Part shown: positions 26,501 through 41,500 of the stretch, one piece after another
Numbering within the stretch: the first letter of the stretch is position 1
Layout: each line of letters starts with the position of its first letter
From: Chitinophaga pendula
GTDB taxonomy: Bacteria > Bacteroidota > Bacteroidia > Chitinophagales > Chitinophagaceae
Assembly (NCBI RefSeq): GCF_020386615.1
Contig: NZ_CP077769.1
Coordinates: forward strand, 2,480,001-2,544,000
DNA: 64,000 nt
Direction: 5' to 3'
Translations under genes and position numbers: made by a program
Notes under the pieces: generated by a model
Seen by the model: only the letters and a program-made list of their open reading frames with translations
Databases searched by the model: none
Told to the model about the DNA's origin: nothing

Positions 26501-29500
26501 CAACAATTGATCCGCCGGGCATTAGAAGATGCAGCCGTAACACCTTCCGATATTCAATATGTGGAGACCCATGGTACCGGTACGAAACTGGGAGACCCGG
26601 TGGAGGTGCAGGCACTAAATGCCGTATATGGAAAAGATAGGGCAGATCATGCTCCCTTATATCTAGGCGCATTAAAATCCAATATAGGACACCTGGAGGC
26701 AGCCGCCGGTATTGCCGGTTTCATCAAATCAGTGCTTTGCCTGCAGCATAAACAGCTGCCGGCTAATCTGCATTTTCATAACCCCAATACCTACATCGAT
26801 TGGAAGCACCTGAAAGTACAGGTATTGGACCGTTTGACCGAATGGCCTGCCGGCAATGGCTCCCGAAAGGCAGCTGTGAGTGCGTTCGGACTGAGTGGAA
26901 CCAATGTGCATGTTGTATTGGAGGAGGCCGGAATTTCAGGCGCCCGGTCAGCTGTATTACCGCAGGCCTTACCAGCTTATCCCTTGGTTATCACTGCCAA
27001 GACGCCTGCAGCTTTAAAGGCAGCGGCACAGCGATATATCGCCTATCTGGAAAACAACCCCAATAGTTTGGCTGATATTGCCTATAGCAGTGTCATCACA
27101 CGGAGCCAGTTCAATTATAGATGGGGGATAGCTGCCCGTACGAAGGACGATGCTTGCCAGGCATTGCGTGCCTATCTGGAAGGTGGACCTGCTTCTTATA
27201 TCATTAATGAATCTGCACAAATACAAGGCGGGAAACTGGTCTGGTTATTTACAGGACAAGGAGCACAATATTGGGGAATGGGGAAGGAGCTGTACCAGCA
27301 CAACCAGGTGTTCAGGGAGGTACTGCAACGATGTGACGCGTTCCTGCGGACTAAATGGAATCTTTCGCTACTCCATATTTTGTACGAAGGGGATAGCGAG
27401 AGCGGCAATGAGCTGTTAAAGCAAACCCGATATACACAGCCGGCTTTGTATGCGCTGGAATGCGCGTTGGCAGAGATGTGGCGTTCATGGGGGATCATGC
27501 CGGAGATCGTAGCAGGCCATAGTGTTGGTGAATATGCTGCTGCATATGTAGCCGGTGTTTTCTCATTAGAAGATGGTTTAGAGCTAATACGTACCAGGGC
27601 TGAATTGATGGACGCACTGGAGACACCCGGAATGATGGCTACTATTTTTACAGATGCTGTTACGGTAAAAGACGTGATGGGTACTGATAATGTATCGGCA
27701 TCTATCGCAGCTATTAATGGACCGGCATTGACGGTTGTTTCGGGCATCCGTACGGAGGTGCAGGCGTTGATGGCTGTTTTCCGTAAACGTAATATCGGCG
27801 TGAAAGAACTACAGGTTTCCCATGCTTTCCATTCTCCGCTGATGAAACCAGTGATAGCCTCATTCCGACAGATAGCTGAGGGTATTACGTTTAGTAGTCC
27901 CAGGTTGACATTGGTATCCAATGTAAGTGGTATGACCATTGGTGAAGAGATTGCTACAGCTGCCTATTGGTGCCGGCATATCCTGGAACCAGTCCAGTTC
28001 TCAAAAGGAGTACACAGCATCATCGATGCGGGAGGCGATCTTTTTATGGAACTTGGACCACATCCCAATCTCCTGGCAATGGTGCAGCTGACACATCCGT
28101 TGCCTCCATCGCAACTATTACCCGTAATGCAGAAAGAAGATGCCGGCTGGGCTACTATGTTAAAGTCTTTGCTCGGACTGCATGTACACGGTACACATAT
28201 CAACTGGCCTGCCTTATATAGTGAAGGAATCTATCATAAAGTAGCACTACCAACTTATCCTTTCCAGCGTCAGCGGTACTGGTTGGATATTCCTCGTTTT
28301 AATCAACTTCCTGCTGACAATGTGATAAAAAGCACGGATATGTCAACTAATGCAACGAATTCAGGTAATCATACACAGATATATTCTTCGCTGGCAGATA
28401 TTTTTGGTCAGCTATTAAAGATGCCGTCAGCGTCAATAGACCGACATGCCAATTTTCTCGAAATGGGTGCTGATTCACTGGTACTGGCTGGTGTCGTACG
28501 GCGGATAGAAAAGAGTTATGGGGTCTCTTTTACAATGAAACAACTATTTGAAGAGTTGAATACCCTTGATCGTATGTCAAAATACATTGCCATGCAGTTG
28601 CCCTCAGAAGAGGAAACGGTTATTCCTCCGGCTGTTGAAGTGAAATCCATCCTTCCACCCACTACGACATTGCCTGATATAGCCGTTAATCATAACGGGC
28701 AATATTCCTTATTGCAGCGACATCTGGCTGTTATGGAACAGCTGATCCAACTGGAACGGCAGCAGGCGAGTACGCCGGTAAAGGCTGTACAGGACAGCAA
28801 AGCAGGAGATACGCCGCGTATGTCCGTGAAGCCGGATAAAGCAGCCGCGAGACCGTCGATTTTTCCTAAAATAGAAACGACTGTAGGGGCCAACAATTAT
28901 AGTCCCCGGCAACAGCAGTACCTGGATGATTTCATTGCCCGCTATGTTGCAAGAACCCAGGCCTCTAAATCAGCAGCGCAGTTACATCGGTCTGTACTGG
29001 CAGATAACAGGACGTCGGCGGGGTTCCGGCTTTCTACCAAGGAGCTGGTATATCCTATTGTAGCCGATACCTCCTATGGCGCCCGTATCAAAGATATAGA
29101 TGGCAATGAATATATCGACCTGGCGATGGGATTTGGAGTAGATCTGTTAGGGCACTGTCCGGAAGTAGTTATGCAGGCTTTAAGCAAGCAACTGGAGAAA
29201 GGTTTTCAGCTGGGGCCGCAGACAACTATGGCAGGTAAAGCAGCCGGGTTGATAAGTGCATTGACTGGTATGGAGCGGGTGAGCTTTCATAACTCCGGGA
29301 CAGAAGCTGTTATGACAGCTATACGGCTTGCCAGGACAGTAACCGGCAAACAGAAGATCGCTGTTTTCGCTGGTTCTTACCATGGGCATTTTGATGGTAC
29401 ATTGGCCACTGCGGATTTACCGGCAGGGGAGCATGGCGGTATTCCTATGGCACCCGGCGTAACGGACAACAATGCGGCAGACGTATTGATATTCGACTAT

Positions 29501-32500
29501 CAGCATCCGGATGTGGTCGATCAGATACGGATGTACGCGGAGGAACTGGCGGCCGTATTGGTGGAACCGGTGCAAAGCCGGCGCCCTGGCTATCAGCCAC
29601 GGGCATTGTTGCAGGCACTCCGGAATATGACAGAGGCAGCAGGTATCGCGTTGATCTTTGATGAAATGATCACCGGTTTCAGGATACATCCCGGTGGTGC
29701 GCAGGCATACTTTAACATCCGTGCGGATATCGCTACCTATGGTAAGATAGCTGGCGGCGGGCTTCCGATAGGGATCATTGGTGGTAGTGCCCGATATATG
29801 AATGCCTTGGATGGTGGTATGTGGCAATATGGAGACCTATCTTATCCGGCGACGGATACGACCTTTTTTGCCGGTACTTTCTGCAAGCATCCGCTGAGCA
29901 TGTCTACCACTATTGCGTTGCTGGAAGAGCTACAGAGAAGAGGACCTGCCTTGCAGGAACGTTTGAACGAACGGACAGCCTACCTGGTAAAGGCTATCAG
30001 CACCTTGTTGAAAGAGCAGGAAGTACCAATGCAGGTACAGCATTTCGGTTCTCTGTTCTATTTCACCTTTACCGGCAATATGGATCTGTTCTTTTACCAT
30101 TTGATCCATAAGGGTATCTATATTTGGGAAGGACGTACCTGTTTCCTGTCAGCAGCTCACACTGATGACGATATTGCACATATACTAAAAGCAATAGAGG
30201 ACAGTATTAACGAATTACAGGCGGCAGACTTTCTGCCAACTCCGGCCAAGTCACGTATAGCTGCAGGTACACTACCTCCTATACCTAAGGTGCAGCCTTA
30301 TCCGGCCGATATACCGTTGTCTTACAGCCAGGAGAGGTTGTGGTTTATTGATCAGTTAGAAGGTAGTATCCAGTATCATCTTCCGGTAGTGCTGAAATTC
30401 AGTGGCCAGCTTGATACAGCTGCGCTTACGAAGGCGCTGAAGCATATTGTAGCGCGCCACGAGGCACTACGGACTGTGATGCTATCGAAAGACGGGAAAG
30501 CTTTTCAGCATTTATTGCCTGCAGCCGACTGGACCTTACAACTGTCGGAAGATAGCGACATAAATATCGACTCCGAAACATTACAGGCATATATCGATTC
30601 GCTGGTACATGTTCCTTTTGATCTTTCGCAGGATTATGTACTCAGGGGACAATTGATAAAGGTCGGAAGGGATATACATATACTGGTATTAACAGTACAC
30701 CATATCGTGTTTGACGACTTTTCTTCGCATATCCTCTTCAGGGAGTTGGTGGCCTTATATGAGGCTTTCTCTACCGGTTCGGTTGATCCGCTTCCACCGC
30801 TGGCCGTTCAGTATGCGGATTATGCTATCTGGCAACGTTCTCCGGTAGTTAACACGGTCATGGAGGAGAAGCTGGGCTATTGGCGGAATGTACTTAATGA
30901 TATTTCGCCGTTAGCACTGCCTACTGATTACCCACGTCCTGCTATACAGCGTCCTCGGGGTGCAGTAATAGTAACTTATATCGACAATACACTATCAGCA
31001 AATGTACAGCAGTTTGCCCGGCAACACCGGTCTACCTTATTCATGACGCTGTTGTCCGTATTTAAGGTATTACTTTACCGGTACAGCGGGCAATCAGATA
31101 TCTGTGTAGGAAGTGCTATAGCCGGAAGACAGTTGGTGGAAGTAGAACCGCTGATAGGTTTTTTTGTCAACACGATGGCATTACGTACAGACCTTGCCGG
31201 AGAACCAGACTTTTTAATACTTTTGGAGCGTGTAAAACAAGTGGTGTTAAGTGCATCTGCTAACCAGGAGGTACCCTTTGAAAAAGTAGTAGACGCAATA
31301 TTGGATGAGCGGGATATGAGTCGTAACCCGCTGTTCCAGGTGACTTTCATCCTGGAAAATATTCCTTCACTGCCAGCTATTAAATTGGGGGATGTAACGC
31401 TCAGCAGGGTATCTACCAGCCGTACCACCAGTATGTTCGACCTGAGCTTGTCTGCGAGGGTGGAGCCGGAAGGTCTGCGACTGGAAGCAGAATACAGTAC
31501 GGATATATTCAAGGCCTCTACTATTAGCAGGATGCTTGAGCATTATAAAACATTGCTGGCTGCCATCCTGAAATCACCTGCACTGCCGATCAGTCAGCTA
31601 CGTTTGTTAAGCGACGAGATGGAGCAAGAGTTGCTGGTGGACTTTAACCCAGTTGACAATCGTATTACAGGATCGGCATCTCTGACTATATTGGATGATA
31701 TCGCGTGGCAGGCAGTCAACCATCCTGAACGGATGGCGCTTGTCCAAGGAGTGATGCAGGTTAATTATGCCACCTTGGACGCACAAGCTAATCAGCTGGC
31801 TCATTATCTGGTAGCGAAAGGGGTAAAGCAAGAGACTATCGTACCGGTCTGTATGGAACGCAGCATTCCACTGATGGTGTGCCTGTTGGCAATATGGAAA
31901 GCTGGAGGTGCTTATCTGCCGATAGACAGCCGGTATCCTGCAGAGCGGATTGCCTATATGCTAGCGGAAGCGGATTGCCCGTTGATACTTACAACACATA
32001 CTTACCGGGAATTGTGCAGCACGCATGGTGGTACTTCCGAAGTCATTTGTATGGAAGATATTAACGAATCTCTGTCCAAACTACCTTTGAATTGCCCTGC
32101 CGTGCAGTATGATGCTGATCAACTAGCTTATGTGATTTACACTTCCGGTTCTACCGGCAGGCCTAAAGGGGTGATGATCACTCATAAGAATGTATACTGT
32201 CTCACCCGCTGGCATCATGACGTTTACCAGGTGCATGCAGACAGCAAAGCGACTGCGATGGCCAGTATTGGTTTTGATGCATTTGGTTGGGAAGTATGGC
32301 CTTATCTTTCGAAAGGAGCGGCGATCTACCTGCTGACGGACGATGAGCGATTGTCAGTCGAAGACGTGACTCATTATTATACTGCAAGAGGCATTACGCA
32401 TAGTTTTGTTGCCACGGCATTGGTATCTTCCATTGTACAGGCTACTCGGGGAATCACTACATCCTTGACTCATCTGCTCACTGGTGGGGATTACCTGCCT

Positions 32501-35500
32501 GCCCAGGACATTACAGGTTTGGATTACCAGCTGGTCAACAATTATGGGCCTACAGAGAATACGGTAGTAACCACCTGGCATGTATTAACGACTGCTGATA
32601 ATAATACCATACCATATATCGGTAAGCCTGTATATAGCAGTACGGTATATATACTTGATGATAAACTATCCCTCACTGCTATTGGCATTGCCGGGGAATT
32701 GTGTGTAGGAGGAGATCAGCTGGCAAGAGGATATCTGAGACAACCTGCTTTAACAGACCGTGCGTTTATCCCTCATCCTTTCAGGCCCGGAGAACGGTTA
32801 TATCGTACCGGTGACCTGGCCCGTTGGACGGAGGATGGTAATATTGAGTACCTGGGAAGGGTAGATGAACAAATTAAGATAAGAGGATATCGCATTGAGC
32901 CTGGTGAAGTAGAAGCTCTGCTGACGCAGTGTCGTGGTGTGAAACAGGCGGCCGTGTTAGCCAATACGACTAATGGGCAGGATAAACAACTGCTGGCCTA
33001 TTATGTGCCGGATGAGGCCTTATTAAGACAAAAAGAGGAAGTGCTCTATGTGCGGCAGGCGGGTAGCTGGAAGGAGTTGTACGAAACGGAGTACAGTCGT
33101 CCGGAAACAGAAGGTTTTGCTGTGGATGATGATTTTAACATCACGGGATGGAATGATAGTTTTACGGGGTTGGCTATCCCACCTGCGCAAATGAAAGCCT
33201 GGCAGACAGATATTGTACAGACCATATTGTCACTTAAGCCCGTTGATGTACTGGAGATTGGATGTGGTACTGGTTTGATCTATTACCAGATAGCGCCTCA
33301 TATTGGCAGTTACACAGGCACTGATATATCAGAGACTTCTGTACGGCAGATCAGGCAACGCGTTGAGAGTGATCCCGGGAAATATCCTGTTACCCGGCTG
33401 ATCGCAATGCCTGCACATGAACTTACTGTTGACATCATACAGCCGGTAGATGTTATTGTGATCAACTCAGTGATACAATATTTTCCGGGAGAAGGTTATT
33501 TAACGGGTGTGATAGAAAAATGTCTGGCGTTCCTGAAACCAGGCGGCCGATTGGTTATTGGTGACGTCAGGGATCTTCGTCTGCTGAAGGCCTTCAAAAG
33601 CAGGCTGGTACTGCCTAATTTGGCAGCAAAGACTAATCTAGCGGAGACGGAGTGGGCCATAGAGCAGGCCTGGATGAAGGAGGAAGAATTGTGTATCTCT
33701 CCTGTTTATTTCCAGCAATTGCAGGCTACCTTTCCAGCTATTTCCAATGTTTGCATACAATGGAAACAGGCTGATTATGTCAATGAGCTGAGTCTTTACC
33801 GGTATACTGTTGTCATAGAGACCGCAACTACAGGACAAGTTGTACGATACGAATGGATCCCCTGGGATGAGCGGAGAGCCGAGACTACGGCGACCGCATT
33901 ATTGACGGGGCAGCTCTTTGCATTCAGTGGCGTTCCTAATCCGCGTTTGTACAGAGAACGTATGTTGGCAGCATCGTGGGAAGACCCGGCGATAAGAAAT
34001 GCAGGAGAGTTGGCTGCTGGCATGAATAGCAAAGATACCTATATGGCAGCTGTGGAGCAGCTTATTCTCCAGGCAAGGCAATCTGGTTACGATCACCGGA
34101 TGTTCCTGCATGAAGACCCGCTGAAAGTGTACCTGCTGCTGACGAAAGATCCTTTGGCAACCGTCACAGCGATACCGAGTGCCTTCAAAGCAGCATCTGT
34201 AACACCCGTTACAAATATCCCGCTGTTCACAGACATTTGTATGCTACTCAAGGAGGAACTAAGAGCCTCCTTGGAAGCATCCTTGCCTTCCTATATGATG
34301 CCGGCAGACCTGATCCCACTGCGATATATCCCGATTACCAAAAATGGCAAGGTCGATCGCAAGTTTCTGGCCAGCCGGGAATATCATATACAGGATACCA
34401 GCAACTCCGTCGCAGCTACCAATGATACAGAACAGCTGTTGACTGATATCTGGCAAAGACTATTGGGAATTTCAAGGATAAGCATACACGACAATTTCTT
34501 TAAGCTGGGGGGACATTCCCTACTTGCCACGCGGGCGGTGTCCGCTATCCGGCAGGCTATGGACGCGTCACTTACCGTGAAAGATTTTTTTGTGTATCCT
34601 ACTATTGCGCAGTTATCGAAGCATCTGTCGAAAGATACAGCAGTGAAGTTACCACCCATTATACCCAGCCTGCGTCCTGCGCATATTCCATTATCGTATA
34701 GCCAGGAACGCCTTTGGTTCCTCGACCAGCTGGAGGGCAGCATAGCCTACCATGCGGCGGCAGCTTTTAAGGTGCATGGAGTAGTGAACAGTCAGCTATT
34801 GGAACAGGCATTGCAAACGATCGTATCCCGTCATGAGGTGTTAAGGACGGTCATCATTGAGGAAGATGGCGGCGCTTACCAACGCGTAATGCCGTCTGAC
34901 AGATGGAAGCTGGACAGCATAGCTATACCTGCTGTTGATAACGTGCCGGAAACGGTCAGGACCCTTATACATACGCCTTTCGATCTTTCCACCGCCTATA
35001 TGCTGAGGGCATGCCTGATACAACCCGCTTCAGGAGAAACCGTACTTTTCCTGATGATGCATCATATTGCATCCGATGGTTGGTCTGTGGCGATTCTTAT
35101 CACAGAGCTGATCAGCGCCTATAATGCTATTGCCGCCAGGGAAGTAATGCAGCTGCCGTCCTTACCGATCCAGTACGCAGATTTTTCCATCTGGCAAAAG
35201 GGATATCTGTCCGTGCTGTTTTCCCGGCAGCTGGCATATTGGGAAATACAGCTGGCAGGGCTGCGGCCGCTGGAGCTGCCGGTAGATCAGTCTCGTCCGT
35301 TACAGCAAAGTAATCGTGGGGACACCTGTTCGTTCCATATAGACAAGCAGCTGATGGTAACGCTGCAGGAGTTGTGTATCGCAGAAAACGTCACACTGTT
35401 CATGCTGCTGTTGTCTGCCTTTAAAGTACTTATGTACAGGTACAGTGGACAGACAGATATCTGTGTAGGGACTTCTGTAGCAGGAAGGACACAAATAGAA

Positions 35501-38500
35501 ACAGAGCCGTTGATTGGCTTTTTCGTGAATATGCTGGCATTGCGGAGTGACCTTTCAGATAATCCTGCTTTCGGCATGTTACTGCAGCAGGTAAAACGTA
35601 CTACGCTGGATGCTTTCGAGCACCAGGACCTACCTTTTGAGAAGGTAGTCGAAGCGGTTGTAAAAGAACGGGATACCAGCCGGACACCACTGTTCCAGGT
35701 ATTGTTTGTATTACAAAATACACCTGCGAGATCTGCCTTACGGTTAGGGGAAGCTATCCTGGAAGAGCTGCCTTTGGTACATGCGACAGCCAAATTTGAT
35801 CTGGAACTCAATGTCACGGAGCAGCCGGATGGCCTTTGTTGTGAATTTGAATATTGTACTGATCTCTTCCATCGCGATACTATAGAAAGGCTGATGCGTC
35901 ATTACGAGCAGCTGTTATGCGGTATTACCCAAGGGCTATCTCAACGGATAGATGATCTGCCGATACTACCAGCAGAAGAACGCTCACTGATACTTACCTC
36001 TTTTAATGATACGGCCAAGGATTACCCCGCTGAGACATTGATCAGTCTTTTCACACGGCAGGTTACACTTACACCTGATCATATTGCTGTCATTTTTGAA
36101 GAGGAGCAGCTTAGTTATGTGGCGCTGGACCGTAAGGTGAATATGCTGGCACATTACCTGGTGGATTTAGGTGTCAGTCATGAGATGCCTGTGCCTGTTT
36201 GTGTGGATCGTTCTCCACGAATGATCATTGGTATATTGGCTATTATGAAAGCAGGGGGTGTTTATGTGCCAGTAGATCCCACTTATCCTGCTGAACGTAT
36301 CCGCTATATACTGGAAGATACGGCTGCTACCGTTATGCTGACGGATAGTAGCAGCCATTTACAGCTACAGGATTTTGCTGCTGAGGTGAACCTTGTTATA
36401 ATTGATGCCGAGCGTACTACACTGAATAATTATCCGGTATCGGCTCCTGCTGTTAATATACTACCGTCGCAGTTAGCTTACATTATTTATACTTCCGGCT
36501 CTACCGGTCAGCCTAAAGGGGTAATGAATGAGCAAGCAGGTATTGTGAACCGACTTTACTGGATGCAAGATTACTTCCGCCTGACGGAAACAGATGCGGT
36601 ATTGCAGAAGACAACGTTCTGTTTTGACGTTTCTGTATGGGAACTATTCTGGCCCTTGTTGACGGGGGCGAAGCTGGTCTTTGCAACTCCGGATGGGCAT
36701 AAGGATGCACGTTACCTACATGATACTATCCAGCGATATGATATTACTACCTTACACTTTGTGCCTTCGATGCTGGGTTTGTTCCTGGAGTTTGCTACAA
36801 CAGGCAGCCATCCCGGCCTGCGCAGGGTAATATGTAGCGGTGAAGCATTGGGAGCGGAGCAGGTACAGCAGTTCAGTGCATTGTATCCACATATCCCGCT
36901 TTATAATCTTTATGGACCTACTGAGGCAGCTATTGATGTAACCTGTTGGGAGGCAACGGCGGGTTATTCTTATGCTCATATGGTACCTATAGGTAAACCT
37001 ATTGCCAATACGCAGCTCTATATACTGGATGCTCACTTACGGCCGGTGCCGGTAGGTGTGGCCGGAGAGCTCTTCATTGGCGGCGTACAGGTAGCCAGGG
37101 GATACCTGAACCGGGAGGCGCTAAACCAGGAACGTTTCCTGAAGGATCCGTTCCAGGCAGCGGGAAGTGGCCGTATGTATCGCACGGGCGATCTCTGCAG
37201 ATGGTTGCCGGATGGGAATATCGTCTATCTCGGCAGATTGGATGACCAGGTAAAGTTACGCGGGTATCGTATTGAACCCGGTGAGATAGCACAGGCATGT
37301 ATTCGTTCCGGATATGTTAAAGATGCTTTTGTAGCAGTAAGGACAACGGTGGAAGGTGATGGCCGGTTGATTGCTTATATAATACCGGAAGCCATCTATA
37401 ATGAAACGAAACTGTTGGAAGTATTGCAGGGACAGTTGCCTTCATATATGCTTCCTGCGGCCTTCGTAACGCTTGAACATTTGCCACTGACTGCTAATGG
37501 TAAAGTAGACAGGAAAACACTTGCTGAGTTGGATGTAGTGCAAACGCAAGCACCAGCTTATGTAGCACCACGGAATGAATTGGAGCGTACTATCGCCGAT
37601 ATCTGGGAGTCTTTACTGGATAGGTCAGATATAGGTATTTATGATAACATCTTTGCTATAGGGGCGCATTCTTTGCTGGCTATGCGTTTTATATCACTGT
37701 TCCGTAAGCGCCGGGCTATCGAACTGCCAGTACGGACGGTATTTTCACATCCAAGTATTGCGCAGCTGGCGGACGCGGTACGTGGTGATAAAGGTGTGGG
37801 GCTTTTACCACCTGTTGTAGCTGCCGTACGGCCAATGCGAATTCCGCTGTCCTATAGCCAGGAACGTTTATGGTTCATCGACCAGTTAGAAGGAAGTATC
37901 CAATATCATATCCCTGCGGTATTGCGGTTGAAAGGCGCCTTGAATGAAAAAAATCTGGTGGCGTCGTTGCAGGCGATAGTTAACAGGCATGAAGCCTTGC
38001 GTACAATTGTCAGGACAGATGGTGAATATACCTGGCAAGAGGTATTACCGGCGGGAAGCTGGGAACCGGTAGTTGTATATCCGGATCTATCTGTTGCCGG
38101 AAAAGAACAGTCCCTGATCAATACTTATCTGCAACAGGCATTCGACCTTGGTAATGATGCGCCTATACGGGCATGGCTATTGGCGGTGTCACCAACTGAA
38201 CAATTGCTGGTAGTCGTTATTCACCATATTGCAGCAGATGCCAGGTCTGCGGAAATATTGATGGAGGAATTTGCCGCTTGTTATAATGCCTTGTGTTCCG
38301 GCAATACGATGTCATTGCCAGCGTTGTCTGTACAATATGCGGACTATGCTATTTGGCAGCGGAACTATTTGTCAGGCGTGCAGCTGACGGCACAACTTTC
38401 CTATTGGAAGCAGCAGTTGTCAGGTACCTCCCTACTACAGCTACCATTGGATCATCCCAGGACAGATCTGGCGGGAAGGCCAGGTGCGAGCCAGGTATTC

Positions 38501-41500
38501 CGCTTATCAGCTATTTTGATGCAGGAATTACGGGAGCTGGCGCAGGCCAAACAGGTAACGATGTTCATGACATTGCTGGCTGCCTATAAATTATTGCTTT
38601 ACAGATACACCGGACAGGAAGACATCTGTGTCGGCAGTACTATTGCCGGAAGGAATGATGAGGCGGTTACCCCATTGATAGGGTTCTTTGCCAATACGCT
38701 GGCGCTGAGGACACAGCTGGGAGGCCAACCATCTTTCTCTGAGCTGTTACAGCGCGTAAAGGAAACGATGTTAGGCGCCTATGATCATCCTGATACTCCA
38801 TTTGAAAAGATAGTAGAAGTTGTCGTGACAGAGCGTGATACGAGGTACAGTCCGTTATTCCAGGTAATGATAGAAGTACAGGAGGCTATCAGTACTGCTG
38901 CTTTTGATGCCGGAGGGATATCGATCACCCAGGAGACCTATGAGCAGCCTAACGCCAAATATGACCTTACGCTTTTCCTGGAAGAAAACGAAACAGATTG
39001 GGAAGCCAGGATAGAATATAGAAGCGACCTGTTCGACGCCGATACTATTGCGAGAATGGCATCTCATTTTGAACAACTCCTGCGGGCTGTGGTAACAGCG
39101 CCAGATACTGTCATTGCCAGATTGCCGATGATGACAGAGGACGCTTTATCTGCCGTTACCCAAGGATTTAATACCGGTAGTAAACGACCGCTCCCTGCTG
39201 AAAGTATACTGCCATTATTGGCTGCACAGTTCAAACGATATGCCGGGAATACCGCTTTGATTGCGGCTACCGGAAAAATGAGCTTTGGGGAGTTAGACCA
39301 ACGTTCTAATCAGCTGGCGCATTATTTAAAAGGGCAAGGTGTGACAAAAGGGATGCTGGTACCTGTTTGTATGGAACGCAGTATAGACCTGATCGTTTCC
39401 CTGACAGCTATTCTGAAAGCCGGAGGAGCTTATGTACCTATCGACCCTGATTATCCTGCTGCACGTATTACTTTTCTGTTGGAAGATGTGGCAGCCAGCG
39501 TGGTAATATGCAGTGAATCGGCATCGACCCACCTATCCCACGGAAATTATACCCTTGTTATTCCAGAATCGATAGCTGATCTGTTATCGTTTTATCCCAT
39601 TGGTGCTATTAATGAGTGGCCTGTTGCCAACCAGGCGGCTTATGTCATCTACACATCTGGTAGTACAGGGCAACCTAAGGGAGTATTGGTAGAGCATGGT
39701 AGCCTTGTAAACTATCTATGTAATGAAAAGACACACTATTTAGACCCGTTATCTGATAATAATGGCAGCTTTGTGCATTTCTCATTCACCTTTGATGCTT
39801 CCCTGACTGCTTTATTCATGCCTTTGCTGGGAGGTAAGTCGATCGTATTGGGCAGTAAAAAAGCGGCATCGGTATTTGAAGATCCACTTTTCCGGGAACA
39901 TGCCCCTTATGACTTTATCAAACTGACGCCGGCACATATGCCTTTGCTCGCCCGTGCGATAGATGAAAATGATAGGTTATTCAGCCGGAGGTTGGTAGTG
40001 GGTGGAGAGGCGCTGGAGGTCAGTCATTTTCAGTACTGGTTGGATCATCAGTTGGCGGTAGAGATCGTCAATGAGTATGGCCCGACAGAAGCTACGGTAG
40101 GTTGCAGTACCCATCGCTTTTATACCCATGCCTTATCAGCGGAAAATAGACAAAATATTGCTATAGGAAGGCCTATAGATAATGTGCAGTTATATGTATT
40201 GGATAATGAGACGCAGCCAGTGCCGATCGGCGTCTTCGGTGAATTATACATAGGCGGCGACAGCCTGGCCCGTGGATATCTCGGACGGCAGGACCTCAAT
40301 GAATCGCGATTTTTAGCTCCACCTTTTCCTGTAACAGGTAGTCAGCGTATTTATCGCACTGGTGATATTGTACGCTGGCAGCCCGACGGTAGCCTCGAAT
40401 ATGCAGGCCGTGCAGATGAACAGGTGAAGATAAGAGGGTATAGAATAGAGCTGGCTGAAATTGAATATACGCTTAACCAGTATGAAGGTATAAGTCAAGC
40501 GGTGGTGCTGGCCCGTAAGGACAGCGCCGGCTACCAGCAATTAGCAGGCTATGTCGTACCTGAGATAGCCGGGAGTATTGATAAAGAAGATATCTATACC
40601 TTTCTCCGGTTGATGTTGCCGGAACATATGATCCCATCTCAGCTGTCCCTTGTTGCGTCGCTGCCGTTAACAGCTCACGGTAAGATCGATAAACAGGCGC
40701 TGTCCAAGTTCTCAGGAGAATCTATTGCAGACGTAGGTTATACCCCACCGGATAGTCCTATGGAAGCCGTGATGGCGGATATCTGGGCGACCTTGCTTGA
40801 GCTGGACCGTATCGGTGTCCATGATAATTTCTTTGAAGCAGGCGGACACTCGTTGTTAGTGATACGACTGATATCTGCTGTCAGAAAAACGTTAGAAGTA
40901 GAATTGGAAATAGGGGATGTGTTTGACTATCCCACCATATCCAGGTTGACTGCTTTCCTGCAGCAAAAGAAAGTAAAAGTACTGTTACCCTCTATTGCTG
41001 TTGTTACAAGGCCCGACAAGATACCGCTTTCTTACAGCCAGGAACGGCTTTGGTTTATTGACCAGCTGGAGGGAACTATTCAGTATCATATGCCGATGGT
41101 CTTGCGTGTGAAGGGAACAATAGACCTTTTATCATTGGAACATGCCTTCCAGGAGATCATTAACCGGCATGAAATATTACGGACAATATTATTGCAGGAG
41201 GATGGTGTTGCTTATCAGCAGATATTGGAAACAGGGAGCTGGCGATTGGCGAAGGGAACAATCCCAGCAGATATAGCTACTGACGTATTCATTCAGGAGT
41301 TGATTGCCAGACCCTTTGATCTTGCAGCTGACCATATGTTGAGAGCAGACCTGCTGGAAGCGGCACAGGATGAGTGGTTACTAGTGATCGTAGTGCATCA
41401 TATCGCTTCTGATGGTTGGTCTAATGGCATATTAATAAAAGAACTGGTATCGCTATATGATACCTTCTCCCGGCAGCAGTCACCGGCTTTGGCGCCACTC

